Part shown: positions 7,885 to 16,062 of the stretch, piece by piece
How the letters are laid out: each line of letters begins with the position of its first letter
Position numbering within the stretch: the first letter of the stretch is position 1
Source of the DNA: CAYLSO01 sp964386525
GTDB lineage: Bacteria; Eisenbacteria; RBG-16-71-46; DASYSL01
Length of the DNA stretch: 22,861 nt
Assembly: GCA_964386525.1 (NCBI GenBank)
Contig: CAYLSO010000276.1
Location: 1 to 22,861, forward strand
Reading direction: 5' to 3'
The notes under the pieces: model-generated
The model's input: only the letters and a program-made list of their open reading frames with translations
Told to the model about the DNA's origin: nothing
Databases searched by the model: none
Made by a program: the position numbers and the translations under genes

Positions 7885-7968
7885 GGGGACCTTCTCCTGT
7901 GGTTGGGCGGGGGCGCGCACGGCCCGGCGCCGCGAAAGTGAGGGATCGGGGGAATCCGATCGGTGCGC

Positions 7969-7977
7969 ATTCTAGCA
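7969..7977 (-). promoter_or_regulatory. Extended -10 promoter element upstream of pepF
   Basis: The minus strand reads TGCTAGAAT at 7977-7969, an extended -10 (TGn plus TAGAAT), about 85 bases before the start codon. No convincing -35 is found at 16-18 bases. The identical ten bases GTGCTAGAAT occur upstream of the subtilase gene (18336-18327). The rest of 7885-8131 holds nothing else that I can support. Confidence 0.5.
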
Positions 7978-8131
7978 CCGCAGGCCCTGGCGCCGGCGAG
8001 TGGGGGAAAAACACTTGCAAAATCGGGCTCACGGCGGCGGCGACGCCAGGCCCGGGGCGCTCGTCGGCAGCGCGGCACGTAGGACCTGCGTCATACTTCC
8101 GGCCCGCTGGGGGGCAGCGGGGCATGGCGAA

Positions 8132-8194
8132 GCGCCGGGCCCCCTCGGGAACCCGGCGCCTCTGGGCTGCGCCCGCGGGCCGATGCGCCCGCGG
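8132..8194 (-). terminator. Tandem terminator-like hairpins after the secreted protein gene
   Basis: Two hairpins follow the stop at 8204 on the minus strand. CCGCGGGC/GCCCGCGG (8194-8187 with 8180-8173) has an 8-bp stem and a 6-base loop. GCGCCGGG/CCCGGCGC (8159-8152 with 8139-8132) has an 8-bp stem and a 12-base loop. No T-tract follows either one. Confidence 0.45.
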
Positions 8195-8203
8195 ACGGCG
8201 ACG

Positions 8204-8971
8204 CTAGCGGTACGCGCCCTTCACCGCGCCGAGCGTGGTCGGCACCGTCGGCACCGGGCCTTCGTGCGCCGTGATCGAGAAATCGTCGATGGCCAGCCCG
8301 TCGTCGGAGTCCGCCACGTCGAAGTCCGACCAGCGGATCCAGAGGATCGCGGTGGGGGCGAGGAGAATGCCCGTGACGCTGCCCGAGACCGCGGCGCGGT
8401 TGGCGGCGGCGTTGCCGTCGAGCGCGCCCACGACTCCGGAGGTGATCGGCGACAGGAAGTCCAGCGCGGTCACGGCCGTCCAGGCGCCAGTCGTGAGGTC
8501 GGTGGCGTTCAGGCTGTACTCGAAGAAGATGCGATCGGGCTGGATGCGGGGCGTGGCCCCGAGGCGCCACTGCTCGCCGGTGAAGGTGATGTCGAGCATG
8601 GCGATGACGCCCCCGGTGTCGTTGCGGACGGCCGCGCCGATGTAGGGGATCAGGTTGCTGCTCCGCAGGCCGCCGAACGCGCGCTCGCCGCTGCCGGTGG
8701 CGCCGAAGCTGTAGGTATCGCCGGTCGTGAGCGACCCGGTGCCGGCCCGGTAGAGCAGGTCCGCGTTCGCGCCGGTCTCGGCGAAGGCCCAACCGGTCGG
8801 AAGCGTGGAGCTCGTGCCCGAGCTGGCGAGCGTGTTGAAGTCCTCCGTCACCGGGACTCCGAAGCTCGGGATGCCGAGCTGGGCACTGGCCGGCGAGACC
8901 AGGCCAGCCAGGGCCGCGACGGCCCCGAGTATCATGGCGACGGAGATGGCAGGGGTAACCGACTTGCGCAT
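8204..8971 (-). CDS. Secreted hypothetical protein
   Basis: 255 residues from ATG 8971, preceded by GAGGAGGACACC. Residues 1-30 are a Sec signal peptide with cleavage after SPASA. The mature part begins with TEDFNTLASSGTSSTLPTGW. That 'DFN..' opening is seen in many surface or PEP-CTERM-type secreted proteins with a beta-sandwich domain. Later strands include FTGEQWRLG, RIFFEYSLNATDL, LWIRWSDFDVAD and GLAIDDFSI, consistent with a lectin-like jelly roll. No PEP-CTERM anchor, LPXTG or FlgD-type domain is present; it ends in a short TTLGAVKGAYR tail. Function is unknown; an extracellular or surface role is inferred. It has its own promoter at 9026-9054. Confidence 0.82.
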   Translation of the reverse strand: MRKSVTPAISVAMILGAVAALAGLVSPASAQLGIPSFGVPVTEDFNTLASSGTSSTLPTGWAFAETGANADLLYRAGTGSLTTGDTYSFGATGSGERAFGGLRSSNLIPYIGAAVRNDTGGVIAMLDITFTGEQWRLGATPRIQPDRIFFEYSLNATDLTTGAWTAVTALDFLSPITSGVVGALDGNAAANRAAVSGSVTGILLAPTAILWIRWSDFDVADSDDGLAIDDFSITAHEGPVPTVPTTLGAVKGAYR

Positions 8972-9025
8972 GGTGTCCTCCTCGAACGGACTGGGTGGGT
9001 ATCGGGGGATGTCCGCGGCGCATCC

Positions 9026-9054
9026 AGTGTAAGCCTCGGAGGCCGTGGGAACAA
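9026..9054 (-). promoter_or_regulatory. Promoter of the secreted hypothetical protein gene
   Basis: On the minus strand TTGTTC (9054-9049) and TACACT (9031-9026) are separated by 17 bases. They lie about 55 bases upstream of ATG 8971. Spacing is ideal and both hexamers are moderate matches. Seen by eye only. Confidence 0.55.
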
Positions 9055-9134
9055 GCATCGGAGCCTCAGCTGCCAGCACCCGCCGGTTCAGTCCAGCGCA
9101 ACTGCGGCGCGGACCTGCCCGGGGCAGGAGAGCG

Positions 9135-9164
9135 TCGGGGCCCCAGCGCCAGCCGGGGCCCCGG
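9135..9164 (-). terminator. Terminator-like hairpin after the Ntn-hydrolase gene
   Basis: CGGGGCCCC and GGGGCCCCG form a 9-bp stem, extended by one T-G pair, around a 10-base loop. It lies 114 bases beyond the stop at 9278. GGGGCCCC is itself a palindrome, so pairing could slip. There is no T-run. It separates the speA operon from the next promoter. Confidence 0.4.
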
Positions 9165-9277
9165 AATCCGCCGGCGTTGGCACGACCGAACTGTGGCCGG
9201 AGTCGCGGCCCGCGCCGGAACAAGGCGGCCCCGCGCGGAGGGGGGCGCGGCGCGAAGCCGCACGCCGCGGAGGTCGC

Positions 9278-10480
9278 TTACGGAACTTGCTTCAGCGCCG
9301 CGAGGACCCGCGCCGCCGCCGCCCGCTCGAACTCGGCGAGCCCCGCCGGTGTCGGGCGCTTCTGGAGCAGCCCCGCCGTCTCCTCGAGGATTCCCCGCTC
9401 CACCTTCCGGTTACCCGGCAGCCAGCCGGTCCCGTCGCGATTGTCGAGCCGGCTCAGGTCGAGGTACTCGCGACGGTCCCGGCCCTTGAGCGGGCGCAGC
9501 CGGTCCTGCAGCCGCAGGGCTTCCTTGTAGATCGGCGCGGCCTCGCCGGCGGACAGCTCGGGGGGCGGGTCGCCCGCCGCCACCCAGAGCGGCACGGCGA
9601 TCGAGCAAACCGGCTCGCCGAGGATGATCCAGAGCGTGGCATAGCGCGGGTCCTCGCCCGGCTTCACGCCGTGGATGACCATGGCGCAGGCGGTCGCGCC
9701 GCGGTCGATGGTGCGCTCGGCGTGGATCCACTCCGGGCGATCGCTCGGCAGCTTCTTCCAATCTGCCGGATCGGGATGGCGCAGGAGGGCGTGGCCGAGG
9801 TCGCGGGCCGCCGTCTGCAGGACGAAGTCGTGCGTCAGCGTCCCGGCCGGGACGGCGCCGAAGAGCGCGCTCTCACGGTCGAAGCGCAGATAGCCCGCGC
9901 CCTCATCGGCCGCGCCGCTGCGGGAGAAGTTCGTGTTGAGGAGGCACTTCCCGGGAGACTCGGCGGCCTCGAGCCGCTTGTAGCCCTGATTGTGGGTCTC
10001 GAAGATGGCCGCGCCGCCCTGCGCGTCGATCACGCAGAAGTTCGTCTGGCAGCCGAGGCCGCCGCCGAGGTTGGCCCTCAGGTACTCCTCGAAGTCGTCG
10101 GCGGTGGCGCAGCGGCGCAGGGCGTCGGCCATGACGTGGCCTTCCAGGTCGGCCGATCCGCCCGCCGCCCCCGGCAGGTTGTAGGCCACGGAGTTGATGA
10201 TCGCGAAGCCGGCTGCGTTGAGCCCGCCCCATACGATACGCCCGCTGGGCTGGCCGGCGTTGACGACCGCCAGGTAGTCGTAGGGCTTCTCCCGGACGAG
10301 CACGACCTTGTTGGAGAGCGAGTCGGTGTCCCGGTTCTTCCAGAGGACCGGCCGGCCGTCCGCGGTCGCCCCGCCGGTGATCACCGCCGTGGTGCACTCT
10401 TCGCGTTCTCCTGCGAGCGCCAGACCGCTCGTCAGTCCCGCGAGGACCAGGATCAGTAGGCTGCGGCCGATCTGCTTCAT
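9278..10480 (-). CDS. Exported Ntn-hydrolase, choloylglycine/acyl-CoA:6-APA acyltransferase (C45-like) superfamily
   Basis: 400 residues from ATG 10480. Residues 1-23 are a signal peptide (MKQIGRSL, hydrophobic core, cut after LALA). C29 in EECTTAVITGG is the expected N-terminal nucleophile, which would be exposed after signal removal and a short trimming. The following GRPVLWKNRDTD is the characteristic second motif of linear-amide (C-N) hydrolases, and CQTNFCVIDAQGGAAIFET supports the fold. The enzyme should cleave, or transfer an acyl group across, a linear amide bond outside the cytoplasm; the substrate is unknown. Its GAGGAGC ribosome site overlaps the speA stop and the gap is 9 bases, so it is co-transcribed with, and probably coupled to, arginine decarboxylase. 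That link makes an acylated polyamine or amino acid worth considering, but this is inference. Confidence 0.85.
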   Translation of the reverse strand: MKQIGRSLLILVLAGLTSGLALAGEREECTTAVITGGATADGRPVLWKNRDTDSLSNKVVLVREKPYDYLAVVNAGQPSGRIVWGGLNAAGFAIINSVAYNLPGAAGGSADLEGHVMADALRRCATADDFEEYLRANLGGGLGCQTNFCVIDAQGGAAIFETHNQGYKRLEAAESPGKCLLNTNFSRSGAADEGAGYLRFDRESALFGAVPAGTLTHDFVLQTAARDLGHALLRHPDPADWKKLPSDRPEWIHAERTIDRGATACAMVIHGVKPGEDPRYATLWIILGEPVCSIAVPLWVAAGDPPPELSAGEAAPIYKEALRLQDRLRPLKGRDRREYLDLSRLDNRDGTGWLPGNRKVERGILEETAGLLQKRPTPAGLAEFERAAAARVLAALKQVP

Positions 10481-10489
10481 GATCGCTCC

Positions 10490-12580
10490 TCAGGACTCCG
10501 ACGCGAGGGGGAAGCTGGCCTGCTCCACGGAGGGTCCCGCCGGCTCGCCCGGCTTGGCCCGCGGCGCGGCAGTGTCCGCCTTCGCGTCCGCCGGCGGCAT
10601 CGGCGTCGGCGCGGGGGCCGGCTGGGCTGCCCCGGCCGTCGGCGCGGCGGCCCCGTTGGCGACGGGCGGCGCCGCCTCTTCCTCTTCGAGATACGTGTAG
10701 CCCGACAGCCCCTCGTCGTAGCGGCGCATCAAGAGCGCCGACTCCTCGAAGGTGAGCAGCCCCCGGCGCAGCGCCTCCTCGTTGGCCTGCCGCATCCGCT
10801 GCACGAGCTGGTGCTTCTGGTACTGCACGTAGCCCAGCACCTCGGTCACCGAGTCGCCCTCCACCACGTGGTCGATGCGGTAGCCGTTGGCGTCGAGCGC
10901 GATGTGCACGGCGTTGGTGTCGCCGAAGAGGTTATGCAGGTCGCCGAGGATCTCCTGGTAGGCGCCCACCAGGAAGACCCCGATGTAGTAGGGCCGGCCG
11001 TCGAAGGCGTGCAGCTCGAGCGAGTGCTTGACGTCGCGCAGATCGATGAACTGGTCCATCTTGCCGTCGGAGTCGCAGGTCAGGTCGGCGATCACCCCGC
11101 GGCGCGTGGGCCGCTCCTCCAGCCGATGCAGCGGCAAGGTCGGGAACAGCTGCTTGACGGCCCAGTGGTCGGGGACCGACTGGAAGACGGAGAAATTGCC
11201 GTAGTACGTGTCGGCGAGACCCTTCTCCAGCCCTTCGAGGTCGTCGGGGACGTAATCGAGCTCGCGGATGATCTTGACGATGGCCTCGCAGCAGCCCCAG
11301 AACAGCTGCTCGACGCGGGCCCGGCCGCGCAGGTCGAGCAGGCCGACGTTGAACAGGTTCGCCGCCTCCTCCTTGAGCTGCAAGGCGTCGTGGTAGGCCT
11401 CCTGGAAGTTCTTGCGCGAGATCGACCGCCAGGTCTCGACCAGCTGCCGGATGACCGGCGGCTCCTTCTTGTCCACCCGCGGCGCGGCCTGGCCGGCCAG
11501 CACCTCGTTGACGTCCAGGATGTTGAAGACCAGCACCGAATGGTGGGCCACTAGCCCGCGGCCCGACTCGGTGATGATGTCGGGGTGCGGCACCCCGGCC
11601 GTCTCGCAGGCCTCCTGGATGGCGGCCACGACGTCGTTGGCGTACTCCTGCATGGTGTAGTTGGTGGACGACGGCCAGTTCGTGGACGAACCGTCGTAGT
11701 CCACGCCCAGACCGCCGCCGGCGTCCAGGAAGCGCAGTCCGGGGCCCGCCTTGGCGAGCTCGACGTAGATGCGGCCGGCCTCCTTCATGGCGTCCTTGAC
11801 CGCGCGCACCGCCGAGATCTGCGAGCCGATGTGGAAGTGGAGCAGCTCGAGGCAGTCGAGCATCTGCTCGTCGCGCAGCTTGTCGACGAGCTGCACGATC
11901 TCGGTGGCGGTGAGGCCGAACTTGGAGCGGTCGCCGGTGGACTCGATCCACTTGCCGGCGCCCTTGGTGGTGAGCTTGGCGCGCACGCCGATGTGCGGCC
12001 GGATGCCCAGCCGGCGCGCCACCTGCAGCAGCAGCTCGAGCTCGCGGTAGCGGTCGATGACCACGATCGGGTAGCGCCCCAGCTTCTGCGACAACAGCGC
12101 GGTCTCCATGTACTCGACGTCCTTGTAGCCGTTGAGCACGAGGAGGTTGTCGGGGTTGTCGAGCAGCGCGAGCCCGGCCAGCAGCTCCGGCTTGGAGCCG
12201 GCCTCGAGCCCCAGTCCGAGGGGGCTGCCGAAGCGCACCAGCTCCTCGACCACCTGGTGCTGCTGGTTGACCTTGATGGGATAGACGCCGCGATAGCGGC
12301 CCTGGTAGCCGTACTCGCGGATGGCATTGTCGAAGCAGCCGAACAGCGCGCGGATGCGGCTGTCGAGGATGTCCGAGAAGCGCATCAGCAGAGGCAGGCC
12401 GAGACCGCGGCGCTGCAGGTCGAGGACCAGATCGTAGAGGTCGACGCTCGGGCCTTCGGGGCCGGAGGGCGTCACCTCGACGTGCCCCGCGTCGTTGATG
12501 CAGAAGCAGCCGCTGGACCAGCCGGCGACGTTGTACAGGGCAGCCGAATCCTTCGTCGTCCAGGCGCGAATCTCTTTCAA
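10490..12580 (-). CDS. speA: Biosynthetic arginine decarboxylase (PLP-dependent, SpeA type)
   Basis: 696 residues if translation starts at TTG 12580. That codon sits just after the strong ribosome site GGAGGGGGAG (12592-12583); the in-frame GTG at 12598 lies upstream of that site and is less likely. The enzyme converts arginine to agmatine and CO2, the first step of the agmatine route to polyamines. RGVYPIKVNQQ gives the PLP lysine K103. HFHIGSQI, the glycine-rich LDAGGGLGVDYDGS, ESGRGLVAHHSV and CDSDGKMDQFID are all family signatures. Residues 632-696 are an Ala/Pro-rich low-complexity tail absent from typical SpeA proteins of about 630-660 residues. First gene of a two-gene operon with an exported Ntn-hydrolase. 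Confidence 0.95.
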   Translation of the reverse strand: MKEIRAWTTKDSAALYNVAGWSSGCFCINDAGHVEVTPSGPEGPSVDLYDLVLDLQRRGLGLPLLMRFSDILDSRIRALFGCFDNAIREYGYQGRYRGVYPIKVNQQHQVVEELVRFGSPLGLGLEAGSKPELLAGLALLDNPDNLLVLNGYKDVEYMETALLSQKLGRYPIVVIDRYRELELLLQVARRLGIRPHIGVRAKLTTKGAGKWIESTGDRSKFGLTATEIVQLVDKLRDEQMLDCLELLHFHIGSQISAVRAVKDAMKEAGRIYVELAKAGPGLRFLDAGGGLGVDYDGSSTNWPSSTNYTMQEYANDVVAAIQEACETAGVPHPDIITESGRGLVAHHSVLVFNILDVNEVLAGQAAPRVDKKEPPVIRQLVETWRSISRKNFQEAYHDALQLKEEAANLFNVGLLDLRGRARVEQLFWGCCEAIVKIIRELDYVPDDLEGLEKGLADTYYGNFSVFQSVPDHWAVKQLFPTLPLHRLEERPTRRGVIADLTCDSDGKMDQFIDLRDVKHSLELHAFDGRPYYIGVFLVGAYQEILGDLHNLFGDTNAVHIALDANGYRIDHVVEGDSVTEVLGYVQYQKHQLVQRMRQANEEALRRGLLTFEESALLMRRYDEGLSGYTYLEEEEAAPPVANGAAAPTAGAAQPAPAPTPMPPADAKADTAAPRAKPGEPAGPSVEQASFPLASES

Positions 12581-12766
12581 CGCTCCCCCTCCGAACACGC
12601 TGCCCTGGCCCGCCGCCCTGGCGATCCCGCGCTGCGATCCGCCGCCAGACTACAGGGGCCCGCCGGGCGATGCGAGCCAAACGTGCGGCCAGGCCGGGCG
12701 GCGCCCCGCCCGGGCCACCGGGGCGTTCCTAGAAAAGCCGCACGGCCTGATGTAGCATCCCGCCGT

Positions 12767-12843
12767 GGCCCCGTAGCTCAGCTGGACAGAGCAGCGGTTT
12801 CCTAAACCGCGTGCCGCGTGTTCGAGTCACGCCGGGGCCACCA
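12767..12843 (+). tRNA. tRNA-Arg (anticodon CCT)
   Basis: Complete cloverleaf. Acceptor GGCCCCG/CGGGGCC (12767-12773 and 12833-12839), D-stem GCTC/GAGC, and anticodon stem GCGGT/ACCGC around loop TTCCTAA, giving anticodon CCT for the AGG codon. The T-arm is GCGTG-TTCGAGT-CACGC. CCA is encoded at 12841-12843. The 3' part, from 12796 to two bases past the CCA, is repeated exactly at 16421-16470, which marks this gene as an integration target. A weak -10 candidate TAGCAT is at 12753-12758. Confidence 0.96.
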
Positions 12844-12845
12844 GC
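12796..12845 (+). repeat. 50-bp direct repeat, copy 1 (att-like, inside tRNA-Arg)
   Basis: This 50-base stretch is identical to 16421-16470. It begins at the third base of the anticodon stem, covers the anticodon loop, T-arm, acceptor 3' strand and CCA, and ends two bases beyond the gene. In tyrosine-recombinase integration the element carries such a 3' copy and so restores the tRNA. Confidence 0.93.
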
Positions 12846-13202
12846 CTTACCTTGCCTAATCTGGCGTTCTAGCAGGGGATATGCCCCGGGCCTACCTCTC
12901 GGACATCGGGAACCCGTGTCAGCACCCCGCAGCGCATAACCGCGCTCAGACGGTAGACAAACGGTAGACGCGGAAACTGGGCCCCTTCAGCGGCAGCCGC
13001 GCGCGCCGGCTGTTCGCTACAACGCCAGGCACCGATCCGGTCGAGCGCCAGCAGGCTGGGCGATTCCCAAACGACCGTTCGTTCGATCCAGATACACGAC
13101 GGGCATCTCCGGGGCTGTTTCCCTTTGCCCTCGCGGGTGTAGTGTCCCTCGTGGCCTCCTGGGCTGGCCCGCCTTCTCGCCCGGAGAGCCGGGAGGGAGC
13201 TA
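12846..13202 (+). other. Island left end, no supported gene; tandem 11-bp repeats
   Basis: This 357-base stretch lies between the tRNA-derived repeat and the kinase start. It contains ACGGTAGAC twice (12950-12958 and 12961-12969), offset by 11 bases, about one helical turn, and a small GGGG/CCCC hairpin at about 12876-12888. A 116-codon minus-strand reading frame (13219-12869) has no recognisable domain and overlaps the kinase start. The composition is mixed and not obviously coding. It may hold recombinase arm sites and the kinase promoter. Confidence 0.4.
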
Positions 13203-16052
13203 ATGCTGGCCGCAGGCACTACCCTTGGACCCTATGAGATCCTCGCCTCGCTGGGCGCCGGCGGGATGGGGGAGGTGTACCGCGCCCGCGACACCCGCCT
13301 GGGGCGCGACGTCGCCCTCAAGGTCATCCACGCCGAAGTCGCCCGCGACCCCGACCGTATCAGGCGCTTCGAACAGGAGGCCCGCGCCGCCGGAGCTCTG
13401 AGCCACCCCAACGTCTGCGCCATCCACGACATCCGCACTCACGACGGCTCGCCCTACGTAGTGATGGAGCTGCTGGAGGGGGAGAGCCTGAGGGAGAAGC
13501 TGCACGTCGGGCCGCTGCCGTCGCGCAAGGCCATCGATTACGCCGCCCAGGCTGCACACGGTCTCTCCGCCGCCCACGAGAAGGGGATCATCCATCGTGA
13601 TTTGAAGCCCGAGAACCTGTTCGTGACCAAGGACGGGCGGGTGAAGGTGCTGGACTTCGGCCTGGCGAAGCTGACGCGACCGGACATGGTTGCCGCTGTC
13701 GGAGAGCCGACCGTTTCGATTGCGGCCACGGAGACCGGCGCCCTCCTGGGCACGGCGGGCTACATGTCGCCGGAACAGGTGCGGGGCCAGCCCGCCGATG
13801 CCCGCTCGGACCTCTTCGCCCTGGGAGCAATCCTTTACGAGCTGCTGAGCGGGAAGCGGGCGTTCCATGGGGCCAGTTACGTCGAGACACTGAATGCCAT
13901 TCTTAAGGAGGAACCGGCGCCGCTGTCGGCGAGCCGCCGAGACATCCCGCCCGCGCTCGAGATCATCGTCCGCCGCTGCCTGGAGAAGAGTCCCGACGAA
14001 CGGTTTCAGAACGCCCGTGACCTAGCGTTCGCCCTCGAGTCCACTGGGTCGGGACAGGCCCAGCCGCAGGGCGCGCCTACTGCAGCGGCAGGTCCCCAGC
14101 ACCGACGACGGCTCGCCTGGGCAGTGGCTGCCGCCGCTATCCCTCTGGTGGGCGTGGGGACATGGCTGGCGTGGGGTCCGCTGTCTCGCTGGCTTGGAGG
14201 CCAGCACGCGGCCCAACCGGCGAAGAAGGAATGGATTCTCGTCGCCGAGTTCGAGGGTCCGCGCGACGATCCCGACCTCGCGCGGGCGGCACAGGGAGTG
14301 ACGGCGGCGGCGCTGGACCAGTCGGGGATCGTGATGACGGTGCCGCGGGACCATTTGAAGGTAGCGCTGGAGAATGCTGGCAGGCCCGACACGCTGCGGG
14401 TGGACGGACCGCTAGCCCGCGAGTTAGCTTACCGGAACGGTATTCGGGCGGTGCTTGAGGGGCGCGTAAGCCGGGTAGGGACGGGCTACAGTGTGGTCCT
14501 GCGGCTCTCGGACTCGAGCAACGACAGCACGCTGATCGGGGGCAACGGCTCCGCGCGCGATGGGCATGCGCTGATTCCCACTTTGGACCAAATGGCGCGG
14601 CAGATGCGGCGCAAACTCGGCGAGAACCCGGCGGGGATACGCGCGACACGAGGGCTCAACGTGATCATCACGCCCTCGTTTGAGGCCTACCGTAAGATCG
14701 AGCAGGCCGCGAGCTTCTTGTATGAGACCGACGACGAAGTCGGCGCCAATCGGCTCCTTCGCGAGGCTCTCGACCTGGACCCAGACTGTGCGGCCGCCTA
14801 TGTCATCATGGCGGCGAATCTCCAGTCGCAAGGAACGCCCGACTCCGCGGTGTGGGCGTGCGATCAAGCCCTCAAGCGGCGCGATCGTCTCAGCGACGAG
14901 CAGCGCTTCTTCGTAGAGGCCAGCAGAGCGTACTACGTAGCTGACTTGGAAGGCGCGCTGCAGACTCTGAATCGTCAGCTCCAGCTATTCCCGTCCGGAC
15001 CGAACGCGGGCCGGGCATACACGTTGCGGTCGGCGGTGAAGTACTACAGACGGCAATGGGCTGAGGCGGTCGAGGATGCCAGGTGCTCCATAAAAGCCAT
15101 GTCGTTCGGGCCGGACCAACGCGCTCTCCAGGAGTGCATCCAGAAGGAGATCGCGGCGGGTCAGCTAGGCCAAGCTGGGCAGACGCTGGGCCGGCTCAAT
15201 GGGCCGAGTCGCCCGTTCTATGCGGTCCAACTTGCAGTCGCGCGCGGTCAGTGGGCGAGAGCAGAGAGCCTCAGCGCGAATCCGCCTGCAGATGTCGCGA
15301 ACGACCCAGGGGTTCTCGAACAGGCAAGGCACCTACGGATGGCACTTCATGCCAGACGCGGGGAGGTGCGCGCGGCCCAGGGGGAGTCCCAGGTTGACAG
15401 TCGGCTTGCCCCGGGTCGGTCGCACTTGTTCCTGCCGATGTACACGGGTACCCGGCCTGCGGAGTTGACCAAGACTGTGGCCAGCGACACGTCCACCTCC
15501 GCGCTGGTCACCCGCGGTTGGCACGCTGCCCTGGCGGGGGATCTCTCGACGGCGCATCGCGCATTGGCGGCGCTGCGCCGTCGGAGCGCCGTCGAGTTGG
15601 CACGTGCAGGTTCTGCTCCGAGCTTCTTGGAAGCCGTGATTGCGGCCGCCGAGAGCCGCTGGGGCGACGTCATCCGCAGCCTTGGACCCATCGCGCTGCG
15701 AGGCGATGAGAACGGATCGTGGACATGGAGGCGCATCGGTACGCCACCTGTGCGCTGGCTGGTCGCGGAGGCCTATGATCGGCTCGGGCCGCCCGACTCG
15801 GCGGCCGTGGCGTTCGAGAGGGTGCTAGAACCACCCGAGAGCCGAGGGGGCGGATACGTCCCCTACGCCCATCAGCGCCTGGTGATGATCTACGCCCGCA
15901 TGGGCCGTGGGGATGACGCCGAGCGGCACTGGCATGCGTTCTCAGCCGTCTTCACCAATCCCGACCCCGACGTGAAACACCTGCTCGACGACGCCCGAGC
16001 GGCAATCGAGGGTATGCGCAGCATGGCGCGGCCGGAGCGGCCGAGGACGTAG
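13203..16052 (+). CDS. Transmembrane Ser/Thr protein kinase with extracytoplasmic TPR-like region
   Basis: 949 residues from ATG 13203, preceded by GGGAGGGAG. Residues 11-280 are a complete Hanks-type kinase. The glycine loop is GAGGMGEVY (18-26), with the lysine K40 in VALKV and the helix-C glutamate E59. The catalytic loop HRDLKPEN (132-139) has D134, followed by DFG (152-154) and SPE (190-192). An Ala/Pro/Gln linker leads to one membrane helix at about 305-325. Outside the membrane, residues about 343-440 look like a TolB-N/FlgO-type alpha/beta domain (EWILVAEFEGP..., AVLEGRVSRVGTGY). Residues about 475-940 are helical repeats of TPR type (for example LLREALDLDPDCAAAYVIMAANLQ). Such receptor-like kinases are common in Acidobacteria and Gemmatimonadota. 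All catalytic residues are present. Codon use is less GC-biased than in flanking genes, which supports acquisition with the island. The ligand and targets are unknown. Confidence 0.9.
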   Translation: MLAAGTTLGPYEILASLGAGGMGEVYRARDTRLGRDVALKVIHAEVARDPDRIRRFEQEARAAGALSHPNVCAIHDIRTHDGSPYVVMELLEGESLREKLHVGPLPSRKAIDYAAQAAHGLSAAHEKGIIHRDLKPENLFVTKDGRVKVLDFGLAKLTRPDMVAAVGEPTVSIAATETGALLGTAGYMSPEQVRGQPADARSDLFALGAILYELLSGKRAFHGASYVETLNAILKEEPAPLSASRRDIPPALEIIVRRCLEKSPDERFQNARDLAFALESTGSGQAQPQGAPTAAAGPQHRRRLAWAVAAAAIPLVGVGTWLAWGPLSRWLGGQHAAQPAKKEWILVAEFEGPRDDPDLARAAQGVTAAALDQSGIVMTVPRDHLKVALENAGRPDTLRVDGPLARELAYRNGIRAVLEGRVSRVGTGYSVVLRLSDSSNDSTLIGGNGSARDGHALIPTLDQMARQMRRKLGENPAGIRATRGLNVIITPSFEAYRKIEQAASFLYETDDEVGANRLLREALDLDPDCAAAYVIMAANLQSQGTPDSAVWACDQALKRRDRLSDEQRFFVEASRAYYVADLEGALQTLNRQLQLFPSGPNAGRAYTLRSAVKYYRRQWAEAVEDARCSIKAMSFGPDQRALQECIQKEIAAGQLGQAGQTLGRLNGPSRPFYAVQLAVARGQWARAESLSANPPADVANDPGVLEQARHLRMALHARRGEVRAAQGESQVDSRLAPGRSHLFLPMYTGTRPAELTKTVASDTSTSALVTRGWHAALAGDLSTAHRALAALRRRSAVELARAGSAPSFLEAVIAAAESRWGDVIRSLGPIALRGDENGSWTWRRIGTPPVRWLVAEAYDRLGPPDSAAVAFERVLEPPESRGGGYVPYAHQRLVMIYARMGRGDDAERHWHAFSAVFTNPDPDVKHLLDDARAAIEGMRSMARPERPRT

Positions 16053-16062
16053 GGGAGAGGCC

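Noticed and set aside
5849..8125. N-terminal 750 or so codons of a minus-strand frame that continues into the outer-membrane protein
   Set aside because: It overlaps the oligoendopeptidase in another frame and is Arg/Pro-rich. Only the last 192 codons, with their own signal peptide and ribosome site, are real.
8000..10459. An 819-codon plus-strand open frame
   Set aside because: It lies opposite the secreted protein and Ntn-hydrolase genes, which have signal peptides, ribosome sites and family motifs. The plus frame is His/Arg/Gly-rich with no domain, a typical high-GC antisense artefact.
12869..13219. A 116-codon minus-strand frame at the island left end, considered as an integrase remnant
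   Set aside because: No tyrosine recombinase motif (R..HxRH..Y) or other domain is visible, and it overlaps the kinase start.
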